Below are positions 27,517 to 35,703 of a DNA stretch of 36,682 bases, piece after piece. The notes beneath the pieces are model-generated. The model was not told where the DNA came from. It saw only the letters and a list, made by a program, of their open reading frames with translations, and did not search any database. The DNA is from a virus, in IMG/VR virus record IMGVR_UViG_3300025282_000111, positions 1 through 36,682 of that record. The stretch is one strand, 5' to 3'. The stretch's first letter is position 1. Each line of letters begins with the position of its first letter. The translations under genes and the position numbers were made by a program.

Positions 27517-27676
27517 TTGTTTCTTTAAGATTACTAACTTTGTCGATAAGCTTGACAAGTATTTCATGCAAGTTCTTGACCTCCCAGGATAGCGTCTGTG
27601 TCAAATATCTTAGTATAAACATTAGCGCTACTGATAGTACTCCGACTACTCCAAGATCCTGTATCCAATTGTCCAT
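27488..27676 (-). CDS. Holin-like / membrane-anchored coiled-coil protein, 62 aa
   Basis: Residues 7-25 are one membrane segment (L-G-V-V-G-V-L-S-V-A-L-M-F-I-L). A charged, heptad-like helix follows (V-K-N-L-H-E-I-L-V-K-L-I-D-K), ending in a basic tail. A single N-terminal membrane helix followed by a coiled coil is the layout of BhlA/XhlA-type holin-associated proteins. The gene lies just after the metallophosphoesterase (3-nt gap), so it is part of the lysis cassette. No Shine-Dalgarno is visible before ATG 27676, so coupling to the upstream gene is likely. Confidence 0.55.
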   Translation of the reverse strand: MDNWIQDLGVVGVLSVALMFILRYLTQTLSWEVKNLHEILVKLIDKVSNLKETIDRLFNRSK

Positions 27677-27679
27677 GTT

Positions 27680-28576
27680 TTAGTTTGTCCATGCCCTTAT
27701 CTTATCTTTTGCGAATTCAACAGTTGCCCATCCAGTTCTTACCATAGGATAGAATGAATATCTTGCATAATCTGCATATTCCAAGAAACTTCCACCTCTG
27801 ATATACCACCGTCTACGCACTCCTTCTTTATCTTCTAATACCTTTAAACTATCTAATGGTTTAGTATACAATTGATGATTATGTCCTAAAAAGAAAACGT
27901 CACCATCACTATATACTGCAGCCATCTTATCCAATTCCAAATCGCCATTCTTGCCACCGCTCTTACCATGCCCTGATACAAAATACCATCTCGCATCTCC
28001 TACCTTTATCCTTGTATATCCTGGCATTCTAAAGTACGGTACCTTTAACATATCAGCCATTACTCTTGATACATCAAATCCTAATAAATTAATAGAACGT
28101 ATCATATCATGATTTCCACCTCTAATAAACAATAGCTTGTCTGCTATATGCTCAACTCTCTTGATGAACGATATATGCTGTTCATCTGGCTCCATTGATT
28201 GACCTCTTTGCGATATCTTATAGTTGGGAGGTATTAATTCTATATTATCTCCATTCATTATCCACCTCGCATTAGGATCTGAATCTACCTCATCTATAAG
28301 TTCATTAAACTTATCATAATGATGCTCATTAGCCCCATGATGTATATCGGTAGCACAGTGCAATCGAAATACCTTATCGGTCTTGTACTCAAGGATATTC
28401 CCAGGTTCAACATCTTCCATAAATACATGCTTCGCCCCTTCTTCTGTATTGTTTTCTACAGGAACTGAAAACCATTTATTACAGGCATTGCAGCTATATT
28501 CCTGTATCGTCCCAGTCTTTCTTTTCCGTGTCCCTTCTTTCTTTATAAGTATAGATGTACACTTTGGACATATCAT
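27680..28576 (-). CDS. Zinc-ribbon / calcineurin-like metallophosphoesterase fusion, 298 aa
   Basis: Residues 1-40 form a zinc ribbon: C3-P-K-C6 and C29-N-A-C32. From residue 70 the calcineurin-like phosphoesterase metal motifs occur in order: D77-I-H79, G-D110-N111, G-N155-H156-D157, H203 (S-G-H-G) and G-H232-N-H234. The set is complete, so the enzyme should be active on a phosphodiester or phosphomonoester. The substrate is unknown; nucleic acid is plausible given the ribbon. It overlaps the two-TM holin-like gene by ATGA and lies between two membrane proteins, an unusual place for a phosphoesterase. Fold assignment is confident, biological role is not. Confidence 0.85.
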   Translation of the reverse strand: MICPKCTSILIKKEGTRKRKTGTIQEYSCNACNKWFSVPVENNTEEGAKHVFMEDVEPGNILEYKTDKVFRLHCATDIHHGANEHHYDKFNELIDEVDSDPNARWIMNGDNIELIPPNYKISQRGQSMEPDEQHISFIKRVEHIADKLLFIRGGNHDMIRSINLLGFDVSRVMADMLKVPYFRMPGYTRIKVGDARWYFVSGHGKSGGKNGDLELDKMAAVYSDGDVFFLGHNHQLYTKPLDSLKVLEDKEGVRRRWYIRGGSFLEYADYARYSFYPMVRTGWATVEFAKDKIRAWTN

Positions 28577-28767
28577 GCATTCTCCTTTAGTTGTTTTATA
28601 AATCTTACAATAATCCCTATAATAGTCACTAAACCAATGACAGTGCCGAATAAAGCCGATAAAAATTGGAATATGGGGGTTGTGATCACCAAACTACCGA
28701 TCCAGCCTCCTAGGCTACCTCCTGCCCCTATAATGGGATTCTGTGCTAAAGTGTCTAGTAGATTCAT
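28573..28767 (-). CDS. Holin-like two-TM protein, 64 aa
   Basis: The 64-aa product has a Gly-rich first hydrophobic segment (about 12-29), a second (about 32-56; F-L-S-A-L-F-G-T-V-I-G-L-V-T-I-I-G) and a basic tail R-F-I-K-Q-L-K. It directly follows the transglycosylase-like gene, with 1-nt overlap at the TAATG junction. A small two-TM protein with a charged tail beside a muralytic enzyme is the classical holin arrangement. It would form the inner-membrane lesion that releases or triggers the lysin. Holin families share little sequence, so this rests on topology and context. Confidence 0.6.
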   Translation of the reverse strand: MNLLDTLAQNPIIGAGGSLGGWIGSLVITTPIFQFLSALFGTVIGLVTIIGIIVRFIKQLKENA

Positions 28768-29210
28768 TACTTATTCATCTCCATAAAATGTTTAACGGTT
28801 CCCTTACCCTTCACTGTATTATAGTGCTTCTTCCAGTATTTCGCCTGGCCTTCTAGATCAGAAACTTTTGGCAGGGCTGAAGGGACTCTTCGATAGTGAA
28901 GCCTGCAAAATGCTGCCTGTAATCCGATATTAGATAACAAACAGAATTCAACATTACTATCATCGAAGCCTAAAGAGTATAATTTATCTCTATATTTAGG
29001 TCGATACATTACATAGTTATCCCAGATGTCTATGGCAGTATTTGGCTCCATCTGGAAAAAGCCTAACGCAGGACCGCCACCATACTGTTGTAATGTCTTA
29101 TAGCCCGATTCAGCCTTGCCAGTAACATACAACATTTCTCTAGCATCTTCTGAATCTAAGCCAAGATGCTGTAATGCTAATTTTATAATCTTTTTTATAG
29201 ACTTGTTCAT
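28767..29210 (-). CDS. Lytic transglycosylase-like endolysin, 147 aa
   Basis: The protein shows the lysozyme-like/SLT signature: catalytic-type Glu in A-E34-S-G-Y, followed by G45-G-P-A-L-G-F-F-Q53-M-E-P, equivalent to the 'ES....GP.G..Q' core of soluble lytic transglycosylases. The remaining part is helical and basic at the C-terminus. Such enzymes cleave the MurNAc-GlcNAc bond of peptidoglycan. No signal peptide is visible, so export would rely on the holin-like protein next door. CAGGA lies upstream of ATG 29210. It could instead be a virion-associated lysin used at entry, because it is embedded in the structural block. At 147 aa it is a single catalytic domain. Confidence 0.65.
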   Translation of the reverse strand: MNKSIKKIIKLALQHLGLDSEDAREMLYVTGKAESGYKTLQQYGGGPALGFFQMEPNTAIDIWDNYVMYRPKYRDKLYSLGFDDSNVEFCLLSNIGLQAAFCRLHYRRVPSALPKVSDLEGQAKYWKKHYNTVKGKGTVKHFMEMNK

Positions 29211-29247
29211 ACCATTCCTGCTCCTGTTGTTTTAAGTGTATCTAACA

Positions 29248-31977
29248 TTATGTTGAAGTATCAAGTTTTAAAACTATTATAAGATGTGTATCATTTGCAT
29301 CATTTGTAGGGTCAAAACTAAATACTATAAAATTTCCAGCATTAAATGTATTTGAACCTGCTCCTGCAAAATCAAATGTATAACTTGTATTATCTACTGA
29401 CATATTTACTGTTACTGATACTGTAGGTATAGCACTTGGAACTTCGAGTAATGCTCCTGCTCCTACATGTAAACCAATTACTGTTGAACCACAAACTGCT
29501 TCAGACCTTACTATTATCTTTTCTACAGAACCATCAAAAGGACAAAGCCAACACATAGTTTCAGAATTACCTATTAATGTTGTAGTTTCTCTAAGACTTT
29601 CTGCTCCTGCCATTGGCAAATATATTTTTGTTCCAGCCGTGAAACTATAATCAAATCCTACTCTTATAAAGTGATACATATTAGCATCTACATAAGCTTT
29701 GGTTGTAGCATCTGAAGTAGCTGAAGGTGTATAAGTTGAACCACCATCTAACAGAGTAATATTACCACCTTGTGCATCTAAAACAATGTCACCCTCTGCA
29801 TCAATAGTAACATCTCCACCTGATGTAATAGTTAAATCAGTACCATCTCCAGATATAGTTTCACCTGAATCTGCAAAAGCAATTTTTTTCCCAGATGCAA
29901 TAAGTAGGCTACTCACATCTCCATCAAGTCTCATTATCTCTGTATCAGAGCCACCATCATTAATATTAAAGATAATATCTTTATCCGAAGTTAAGTTTTT
30001 TATGGTATAATCGCCAGTACCTGATTGTATAAAGTCTAATCCGCTACCAGTACCACCTGCTAACATTGTTATATTATCTCCATCAGCATCTAAGGTAATA
30101 TCACCACCCGAATCAAGTGTAATATTTTCACCTGATGCACTATTCATATCTATAAAGCCATCAATATTTAAAGTTAAATCAGCATTATCAGCACCATCAT
30201 CAACAGTTGCAATAGTTGTAGCACCATTCGTTGCACAGCTGATTTTGAAATAATCAGCTTCATCAAATATATTATTAATTTGTATATAAGTAACCCCAGC
30301 TGCCCCACTATTTAAAATTATTCCTTTATTCGATGCCCCTGCCAATATGTTTACATCCTGTCCACTTGAAGGAAACATATCTATATCCCCTACTGCCTGT
30401 ATCAGCATAGTACCACTTGAAACAATATCTAAATCAGTACCATCCCCTGTAATATATTCACCAGTATTACCAAATGTAATCTTCTTATCTGGTGGTATGG
30501 CTACATCTGCCTGTAAAATAGTAATATCACCACCTGCTGCATCAAGACGAATATCACCAGCAGCATCAAGAATTATATTACCAGATTCTCCAGTAGCTAT
30601 AGTTGTGTGACTAGCATCTACGACAGCCATAGAAGCAAAACTATCAGCATCATATGACCACTTTTGTTGTAAAGAATTGCTTGTTCCAAATATTTCAAAC
30701 TTAGTATCTGGGTCTGTAACTCCTATGCCTACATTGCCAGCTTGTGTTATCCTCATTGCTTCAGCTGGAGTAGCATTATCACTATTTGGTGCTACTGCAA
30801 AAATCATCTTACCTGGGACAGTTCCTTCACGTGAAGCTGAGTCATTAGAAAACTCAATATAGGAAGATAATTTTGCAATATCATCAGCAGCAGTACCATC
30901 CTGAGTTGTCCCCCATGCTTCAATACGTCCCAATGTCTCACTAGCAGCAGTTCCAGCTCCATCTCCAAAAGTATTTACAGTTGCTATACTTGATTTTTGA
31001 AATATTAAAGTCCCAGAATCACCATCTGTTGCTGACCAAGCACTCAATTCAATAGAAGCATCACCAGATACTTTACTAATTTCTAAGTCACTTCCTGGTA
31101 CTGAATTACCTATACCTACATTGCCATCAGGAGCTAAGATGATATCGGCAACACTAGATATACTCGCAACAGTCAATACGGCAGTATTATCTGTCTCTCC
31201 TGGGTCAGTAAAGGTGATAGTCTCATCTACAGCAAAATTACGACCACCCTGAACTAAAGTAAATGTAGTATAGCCATCACCATCAGTCACTATTTTAAAT
31301 TTTTCACGATCACCAGAGCCACTAGTTACTCCATTTTGCACGTTCCAAGTTCTATTTATCTCCCAAGCATCATGATTACCTGGTCTTGTTAAATCGTCAA
31401 CACCAGTAAGGCAGTTATCGTCAGCCACTGTAGTAATAGTCAAAGCTCCATTAATACCAGTATCAAAATCTACATACTTCCACCGATCATAACTAAGCCT
31501 TAGATTAGGGGTAGTAAGGTCTGGTTGGGCTACTCCCTTTGCTAGTTCACCTGGATCACTACCTTGACCAGAACTTGTAACCTTCTCTATCTCTAAACGA
31601 GCACTTGGAGTCAATCCAGAGATAGCATTACCTATCATCATTTTACCATTACCAAAGAAAAACTGAGTTTCGCCTGTGTCTGCAATTTGAAAAGTAAGAG
31701 ACCTGTCTGTGGCAGTGCTATCATTACCAAATCCTATCCTGCCATCTACATTAGAACCACCTACAGTAAGATTAGTCCCAAAGTTAATAACAGAATTGCC
31801 ATAGGATACTTTAGAACTAAGAGTAAACTTACAAGGACTCTGATCACTAGTTATCATCACATGTCCCTCATCAGCCATATTAATACCCAAAGCTTCTCCA
31901 TCATTAGAGATGAAGTTATCATTAAGCTTTAGATTTCTCCGAAGATTATGATGGTCTCTTGTTACGTTACTAGCCAT
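29248..31977 (-). CDS. Tail fibre protein with D-I-x-L-D-A repeats, 909 aa
   Basis: The N-terminal region is a short basic adaptor (T-R-D-H-H-N-L-R-R-N-L-K). The body has G-N-V-G-I-G-x-x-x-P repeats, as in the 1375-aa fibre, and a run of beta-helix-like repeats such as D-I-x-L-D-A-x-G-x-x-I-T. The stretch K-K-I-x-F-x-x-x-G-E-x-I-x-G-D-G-T-D-L occurs twice. The last ~130 residues lack these repeats and form a beta-rich tip with Cys pairs (M-C-W-L-C-P), the likely receptor-binding end. No S74 chaperone is present, so trimerisation must occur another way. The start overlaps the 132-aa gene stop (TAATG). A long trimeric fibre for host adhesion is the likely role. Confidence 0.7.
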   Translation of the reverse strand: MASNVTRDHHNLRRNLKLNDNFISNDGEALGINMADEGHVMITSDQSPCKFTLSSKVSYGNSVINFGTNLTVGGSNVDGRIGFGNDSTATDRSLTFQIADTGETQFFFGNGKMMIGNAISGLTPSARLEIEKVTSSGQGSDPGELAKGVAQPDLTTPNLRLSYDRWKYVDFDTGINGALTITTVADDNCLTGVDDLTRPGNHDAWEINRTWNVQNGVTSGSGDREKFKIVTDGDGYTTFTLVQGGRNFAVDETITFTDPGETDNTAVLTVASISSVADIILAPDGNVGIGNSVPGSDLEISKVSGDASIELSAWSATDGDSGTLIFQKSSIATVNTFGDGAGTAASETLGRIEAWGTTQDGTAADDIAKLSSYIEFSNDSASREGTVPGKMIFAVAPNSDNATPAEAMRITQAGNVGIGVTDPDTKFEIFGTSNSLQQKWSYDADSFASMAVVDASHTTIATGESGNIILDAAGDIRLDAAGGDITILQADVAIPPDKKITFGNTGEYITGDGTDLDIVSSGTMLIQAVGDIDMFPSSGQDVNILAGASNKGIILNSGAAGVTYIQINNIFDEADYFKISCATNGATTIATVDDGADNADLTLNIDGFIDMNSASGENITLDSGGDITLDADGDNITMLAGGTGSGLDFIQSGTGDYTIKNLTSDKDIIFNINDGGSDTEIMRLDGDVSSLLIASGKKIAFADSGETISGDGTDLTITSGGDVTIDAEGDIVLDAQGGNITLLDGGSTYTPSATSDATTKAYVDANMYHFIRVGFDYSFTAGTKIYLPMAGAESLRETTTLIGNSETMCWLCPFDGSVEKIIVRSEAVCGSTVIGLHVGAGALLEVPSAIPTVSVTVNMSVDNTSYTFDFAGAGSNTFNAGNFIVFSFDPTNDANDTHLIIVLKLDTST

Positions 31978-32375
31978 TAGTTATAAAATACCACATTAAT
32001 ATCTTCATTATCTACAGTTGGGAGTACGTATAATAATTCGGTATTTTCAATATTTACACTATAAACATCTCCTGCATATAAAGCAATTCCAGTTGTAGCA
32101 GAAACACCAGTTATCCCTATATATACTATTCCTGTATTGGATATATTTGCCATTATATCGGCATGTTTACAATCATTATCAGGTAATCGAGTTGGGCCAC
32201 TTCCACCAACAGTTCTTACATTTAAAGCAAATTGCCCAACAGTAGCATATCCTTTAATTTGTATATCACCAATATCAATTGTGGGGGAAGTTCCAAGTTC
32301 AACCTCTAATTTGCCACCAGTTACTCCAACCAAACTTCCATCAGAGCCTGCTATATTAACCTTAGGCTGAGGCAT
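31977..32375 (-). CDS. Small beta-rich structural protein, 132 aa
   Basis: The sequence has Gly-rich strands (I-A-G-S-D-G-S-L-V-G-V-T-G-G), then I-V-Y-I-G-I-T-G-V-S-A, G-I-A-L-Y-A-G-D-V-Y and a C-terminal V-V-F-Y-N. That 'iyiG....s...G..L..Gd.y' pattern is typical of small beta-sandwich virion proteins. No enzyme motif is visible. It is TAATG-coupled on both sides, between the 124-aa protein and the fibre, so it may connect fibre and tail or cap a fibre. Family not recognised. Confidence 0.5.
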   Translation of the reverse strand: MPQPKVNIAGSDGSLVGVTGGKLEVELGTSPTIDIGDIQIKGYATVGQFALNVRTVGGSGPTRLPDNDCKHADIMANISNTGIVYIGITGVSATTGIALYAGDVYSVNIENTELLYVLPTVDNEDINVVFYN

Positions 32376-32749
32376 TAGAAACTCTCAGTTACGTTACTAT
32401 TCCCTGGATTGTAATAGGAATGTTTCTGTGTATGAGGAACACCTGCTATATCTATAGTTTCTTCATTAACCTGTGATTCATTATTAATATCAGAGATTTC
32501 TCCTGCAAGCATTCTATTATACAACATATCTAAATGCTTAATAAGAGAATGAGTAAATTTCATATCAGTCATATTATTAGGTAGTGACTCTAAGGGCTCT
32601 GCAGGTACTTCTGAAGGTGCTATCTCTCCTTCAGCTGCATCCTCATGCTGATAGCGATGATACTTAGGTACAGGAACCTGTCCTACTACATCTAATCCAG
32701 CACCTAACTGGTCAAACAATGATATGCTTGGTGAAGTAGAATTTCTCAT
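32375..32749 (-). CDS. Hypothetical structural-block protein, 124 aa
   Basis: The protein is polar, with a Glu/Pro-rich middle (A-A-E-G-E-I-A-P-S-E-V-P-A-E-P, about 38-55), a helical segment S-L-I-K-H-L-D-M-L-Y-N-R-M-L and a polar tail ending N-V-T-E-S-F. The low-complexity acidic region is probably disordered. The stop is shared with the next start as TAATG. I do not recognise the family. Position among virion genes suggests a minor structural or assembly role. Confidence 0.45.
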   Translation of the reverse strand: MRNSTSPSISLFDQLGAGLDVVGQVPVPKYHRYQHEDAAEGEIAPSEVPAEPLESLPNNMTDMKFTHSLIKHLDMLYNRMLAGEISDINNESQVNEETIDIAGVPHTQKHSYYNPGNSNVTESF

Positions 32750-32751
32750 AA

Positions 32752-32940
32752 TTATGAATTATCATTTAATACAATTGTAGTAACAATAGAATTAGTTGTT
32801 GAATCCCATGCTGATGCAATATCTACATTTGCAGGGAGCACAGCTCCAATAGCAGCATCTATTGCAGCTGCATATTCTGAAGTTCCCGCAGTATCATGCT
32901 TAGGGTTCTGATTTCTTATAACTTTAACTGTAACTGCCAT
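32752..32940 (-). CDS. Small hypothetical protein, 62 aa
   Basis: ATG at 32940 follows AAGGAG (CTCCTT on the + strand). The product begins with strands (V-T-V-K-V-I-R-N), has an Ala-rich helix (Y-A-A-A-I-D-A-A-I-G-A-V-L) and ends in strands. This compact alpha/beta outline suggests a small folded virion protein. It lies between the 242-aa connector-like gene and the 124-aa gene. Function unknown. Confidence 0.5.
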   Translation of the reverse strand: MAVTVKVIRNQNPKHDTAGTSEYAAAIDAAIGAVLPANVDIASAWDSTTNSIVTTIVLNDNS

Positions 32941-32950
32941 TATATTCTCC

Positions 32951-33679
32951 TTATCTTATTGCTCCGATTCCAGGAGCTACTCTTCTAGAACCCCAGATTC
33001 TGGAATTCTCATATCTATTCATTAATGCTCTAAATTGTACTTCATTATATTGCATTCTCTCCATATCTCCTTGATCTTCTGCCATCTTAGCCTTAACATA
33101 ATATACTAATGCCTTAGCTAGATATTCTGGTAGATCTATAGTATCTGACTCATCATTTAAAACATTTACATCATAATATAAAGTTACCGTTTCTTCAAAT
33201 AAGGTTTCTGATGTAGAAGTTGAAGCCTTAGTAGTAGTAACTATCCTATTATTTGTAACAGATGAAACCTTATGCATACCATTCCATCTACCTGCATTTC
33301 TTAAAACTATATGAGTAACGCTACTTAAATCAGGAGAAGATGTCCAATTAGTACTACCTGAGGCACGAAGTCTAAAGTTACCATCATTATCTTGATCCCA
33401 TCCTGAAACAGTAGTAGTAGAAGTATCTGTAGATTCTATAAAATATCTAGGACTATATGCGTATTCTATCTCTAAACCATCAGCCACAGTAGCAGTAGGA
33501 CTTCTATATACACCATCATCAGTACCTGTAGCATTCTCAGTCCAGGTCCCTCCAGCAGCTTCACAAGTTGTTTGATTACTATAACCAGAAAGGCTACAGA
33601 CTCCAGAGCCTAAACCTTCCTCTATAATGGCTATTTGATTGCCACGTAAATAATATGCATATTTTCTTTTAGACGCCAT
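32951..33679 (-). CDS. Head-tail connector/adaptor-like structural protein, 242 aa
   Basis: I place the start at ATG 33679 (M-A-S-K-R-K-Y-A-Y-Y), with GAGG 6 nt upstream; the longer frame starting at 33769 lies inside the previous gene. The first half is beta-rich with strands such as I-V-L-R-N-A-G. The C-terminal third is helical (L-P-E-Y-L-A-K-A-L-V-Y-Y-V-K-A-K-M-A-E-D) and ends basic. A beta domain followed by a helical tail, between adaptor-type genes and tail genes, suggests a neck protein. An odd Cys28-to-Cys39 loop (C-S-L-S-G-Y-S-N-Q-T-T-C-E-A-A-G-G-T-W) interrupts the N-terminal domain. It overlaps the 95-aa gene by 11 nt. Confidence 0.5.
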   Translation of the reverse strand: MASKRKYAYYLRGNQIAIIEEGLGSGVCSLSGYSNQTTCEAAGGTWTENATGTDDGVYRSPTATVADGLEIEYAYSPRYFIESTDTSTTTVSGWDQDNDGNFRLRASGSTNWTSSPDLSSVTHIVLRNAGRWNGMHKVSSVTNNRIVTTTKASTSTSETLFEETVTLYYDVNVLNDESDTIDLPEYLAKALVYYVKAKMAEDQGDMERMQYNEVQFRALMNRYENSRIWGSRRVAPGIGAIR

Positions 33680-33956
33680 CTGCATCCTCAGTAGGGGGTT
33701 TATGTATACTTCTAGGAACGCTTCTATATTTGCTATCACTATTATCGTGATGTTTGCAACGAATATCAATTATCTTAATAGCATCCATAGGCATAGTATA
33801 ATATCGTTGATCCGCAGTAATATCTATACGTTCAACATTAACATGGGTTTCTGCCATCATATTCATCTCATCTAAACCATCTTTAATGTACGCAAGGGCA
33901 CGACCTGTTTGGGTCATGCCAACACGCTCCATAAGTTCATTAACCTTCACTATCAT
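33669..33956 (-). CDS. Small neck/adaptor-like protein, 95 aa
   Basis: The N-terminal 40 residues are helical (V-N-E-L-M-E-R-V-G-M-T-Q, then R-A-L-A-Y-I-K-D-G-L-D-E-M). They are followed by strands R-Y-Y-T-M-P-M-D-A-I-K-I-I-D-I. The order 'helices, then Y.lP.d..ki..i' recurs in head-tail adaptor proteins of podovirus and siphovirus types. The gene overlaps the 73-aa gene by 17 nt and the 242-aa gene by 11 nt, consistent with co-assembly of these small neck proteins. Function is inferred from this pattern and position. Confidence 0.5.
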   Translation of the reverse strand: MIVKVNELMERVGMTQTGRALAYIKDGLDEMNMMAETHVNVERIDITADQRYYTMPMDAIKIIDIRCKHHDNSDSKYRSVPRSIHKPPTEDADGV

Positions 33957-34161
33957 CCTCTTCAGGCAATAGTTGATTTAAAACTTCAATAGCACCAGCA
34001 GCTTTTATTGTCATTGTCTGATACTGGTTTAATTGAGTAACTAAAGTGTCCCGAACCTCTTTTAACTCATCATTTGTCTTCCCTTTAAAGTCGACATCTA
34101 ATTCTGTTACATGATTATCGGAAAGCTTTACTTCTTTCTCTTTGATTACTGACTTACTCAT
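33940..34161 (-). CDS. Small helical protein, 73 aa
   Basis: I chose ATG 34161 (M-S-K-S-V-I-K-E-K-E) because AAGGAG lies 6 nt upstream. A longer frame starting at 34224 would overlap the 505-aa gene and lacks a ribosome site. The protein is charged, with a helix D-E-L-K-E-V-R-D-T-L-V-T-Q-L-N-Q-Y-Q and an acidic tail (L-L-P-E-E-D-D-S-E-G). The acidic end and helical core suggest a small assembly or accessory protein. No family recognised. Confidence 0.5.
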   Translation of the reverse strand: MSKSVIKEKEVKLSDNHVTELDVDFKGKTNDELKEVRDTLVTQLNQYQTMTIKAAGAIEVLNQLLPEEDDSEG

Positions 34162-34171
34162 TGATTCTCCT

Positions 34172-35689
34172 TTACGCTCTTGCTTGTTGTTGTTTAGGAG
34201 CTGCCAGTAAAAATGCTCTGTCATACTCCTCTTTTAAATCTTTTAATCTAGCAGTCATCCATTGATATTCTGTACCTTTCTCAGCTATTTCTTGCTGATA
34301 GGCTTGAATCTCTGCACCAATTTGTGCCTGGTATTTCCCCAGCTCCCCTTGGAATAATGCAATTTCTTGTGAATAATCTTGTATTGAGGCTTCTAATGTT
34401 TTAGCAGCGTTTTGAAGGCTAACATTTGTAGCTAGGGACATCTTTTGAATAGCTGCCGTAGTAGACTGAACCATCTTTGTTGTAGCTGCACTTGTCGATT
34501 GTTGCATTTTAGCTATAGATGCTTGCGTATCATTAGAAGCATTAGCAACTGAAGCCTGGATTAAAGTACCCATTGAAGCATTATTAGTAGAGACATCATT
34601 AGAGGCATTAGCTATAGAAGCCTGAGTTGCAAGCTGTGCATCTTGAATAGTAGCCTGCATAGCAGCTGATGCATCTTGTACCTCAGCTTGAAACGCCTGA
34701 ATGAATGCCTGAATCTTTCCTATCTGTGCTTGTGCTAGTTCACTATCCTCTTCATCTTCTATCAATTCTCCTAATACATTAAACCATTGAGCCCAATTAT
34801 CATAATCTGCATCTGTTCCTAATGGAGTTTCTTCACCAGCAACAGCATCCATTATTGTTAACGAAGATCCAGTAGTAATTGTTGGTGTTACATAGGCAGA
34901 ACTACTATCTCCACTGGCATCTGATGGAGCGTCTGTATCACTAGTACCTGCAGCATCAGTAGGACCGACGGTTATAGAATCTTGAGCAACAACTATAGCA
35001 TCTTGAGCAACAGCTATATCACTAGTCAAAGAACCATTACTATAAGATATAGTTGGATCGCTAGGAGTTCCTGGCGCAGAGGCACTTAAACTAAATGTAG
35101 ATATACCTGTAGCACCTAAATTTGACTGCAAAGATTTTATGCCTGCATATATAACTACTAAGTAAACTTTATTTTTAGGGAAATATTTAATACCAGTACT
35201 AGCATGATCTAATGCTGTCCCATCTGTTTCTTCTGGAGCATTATTTACATAATATGCTCTAAAGCCATCATCAGTCCCATCTGGAATAGGATATACATTA
35301 ATACCTCCATTATTATCAATTGCATATGCGGGATTATATTTAGAAGCAAAATTTAGACTTTCAGTATCTACTACTCTTGATTGCATTGAAGCTGGAATTT
35401 TTCTACAAGGTCTCCATGCAGAACTACCATCAGTATCACCATCTGCACCTGCTTCCCTGAGGACAGATATTACATCAGCTCCTCCTATATCAAGTCCATT
35501 AGAGGCTGTAGTTGAACTCTCTCTAACAAACAATTCTATATCTTGAGGCCTAACGAGAAGCCATCTATTAGTAACATCAATAACACCATCATTTAAAAAT
35601 GTAGAAAATTCAGACCTACTAGGAGCAGTAGAACTACCATCTATAGTGAGACCTGTTATTCCCATTACTTGTTCTTGAAAATCTGCCAT
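34172..35689 (-). CDS. Virion structural protein with adaptor-like N-terminus and coiled-coil C-terminus, 505 aa
   Basis: The N-terminal ~190 residues look like an adaptor fold: F-Q-E-Q-V-M-G-I-T-G-L, then R-S-E-F-S-T-F-L-N-D-G-V-I-D-V-T-N-R-W and later I-D-N-N-G-G-I-N-V-Y-P. A low-complexity Ser/Thr/Asp segment follows (about 195-270). From about 320 to 490 comes a long repetitive coiled coil with recurring S-I-A-N-A-S-N-D and K-M-x-Q-S-T units. The combination suggests a connector with a long fibrous appendage, such as a neck whisker or tail-associated helix. A hairpin terminator lies just upstream. ATG 35689 is preceded by GGGG. The family is not firmly identified. Confidence 0.5.
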   Translation of the reverse strand: MADFQEQVMGITGLTIDGSSTAPSRSEFSTFLNDGVIDVTNRWLLVRPQDIELFVRESSTTASNGLDIGGADVISVLREAGADGDTDGSSAWRPCRKIPASMQSRVVDTESLNFASKYNPAYAIDNNGGINVYPIPDGTDDGFRAYYVNNAPEETDGTALDHASTGIKYFPKNKVYLVVIYAGIKSLQSNLGATGISTFSLSASAPGTPSDPTISYSNGSLTSDIAVAQDAIVVAQDSITVGPTDAAGTSDTDAPSDASGDSSSAYVTPTITTGSSLTIMDAVAGEETPLGTDADYDNWAQWFNVLGELIEDEEDSELAQAQIGKIQAFIQAFQAEVQDASAAMQATIQDAQLATQASIANASNDVSTNNASMGTLIQASVANASNDTQASIAKMQQSTSAATTKMVQSTTAAIQKMSLATNVSLQNAAKTLEASIQDYSQEIALFQGELGKYQAQIGAEIQAYQQEIAEKGTEYQWMTARLKDLKEEYDRAFLLAAPKQQQARA

Positions 35690-35703
35690 TTAAGTCCCCT
35701 TGT

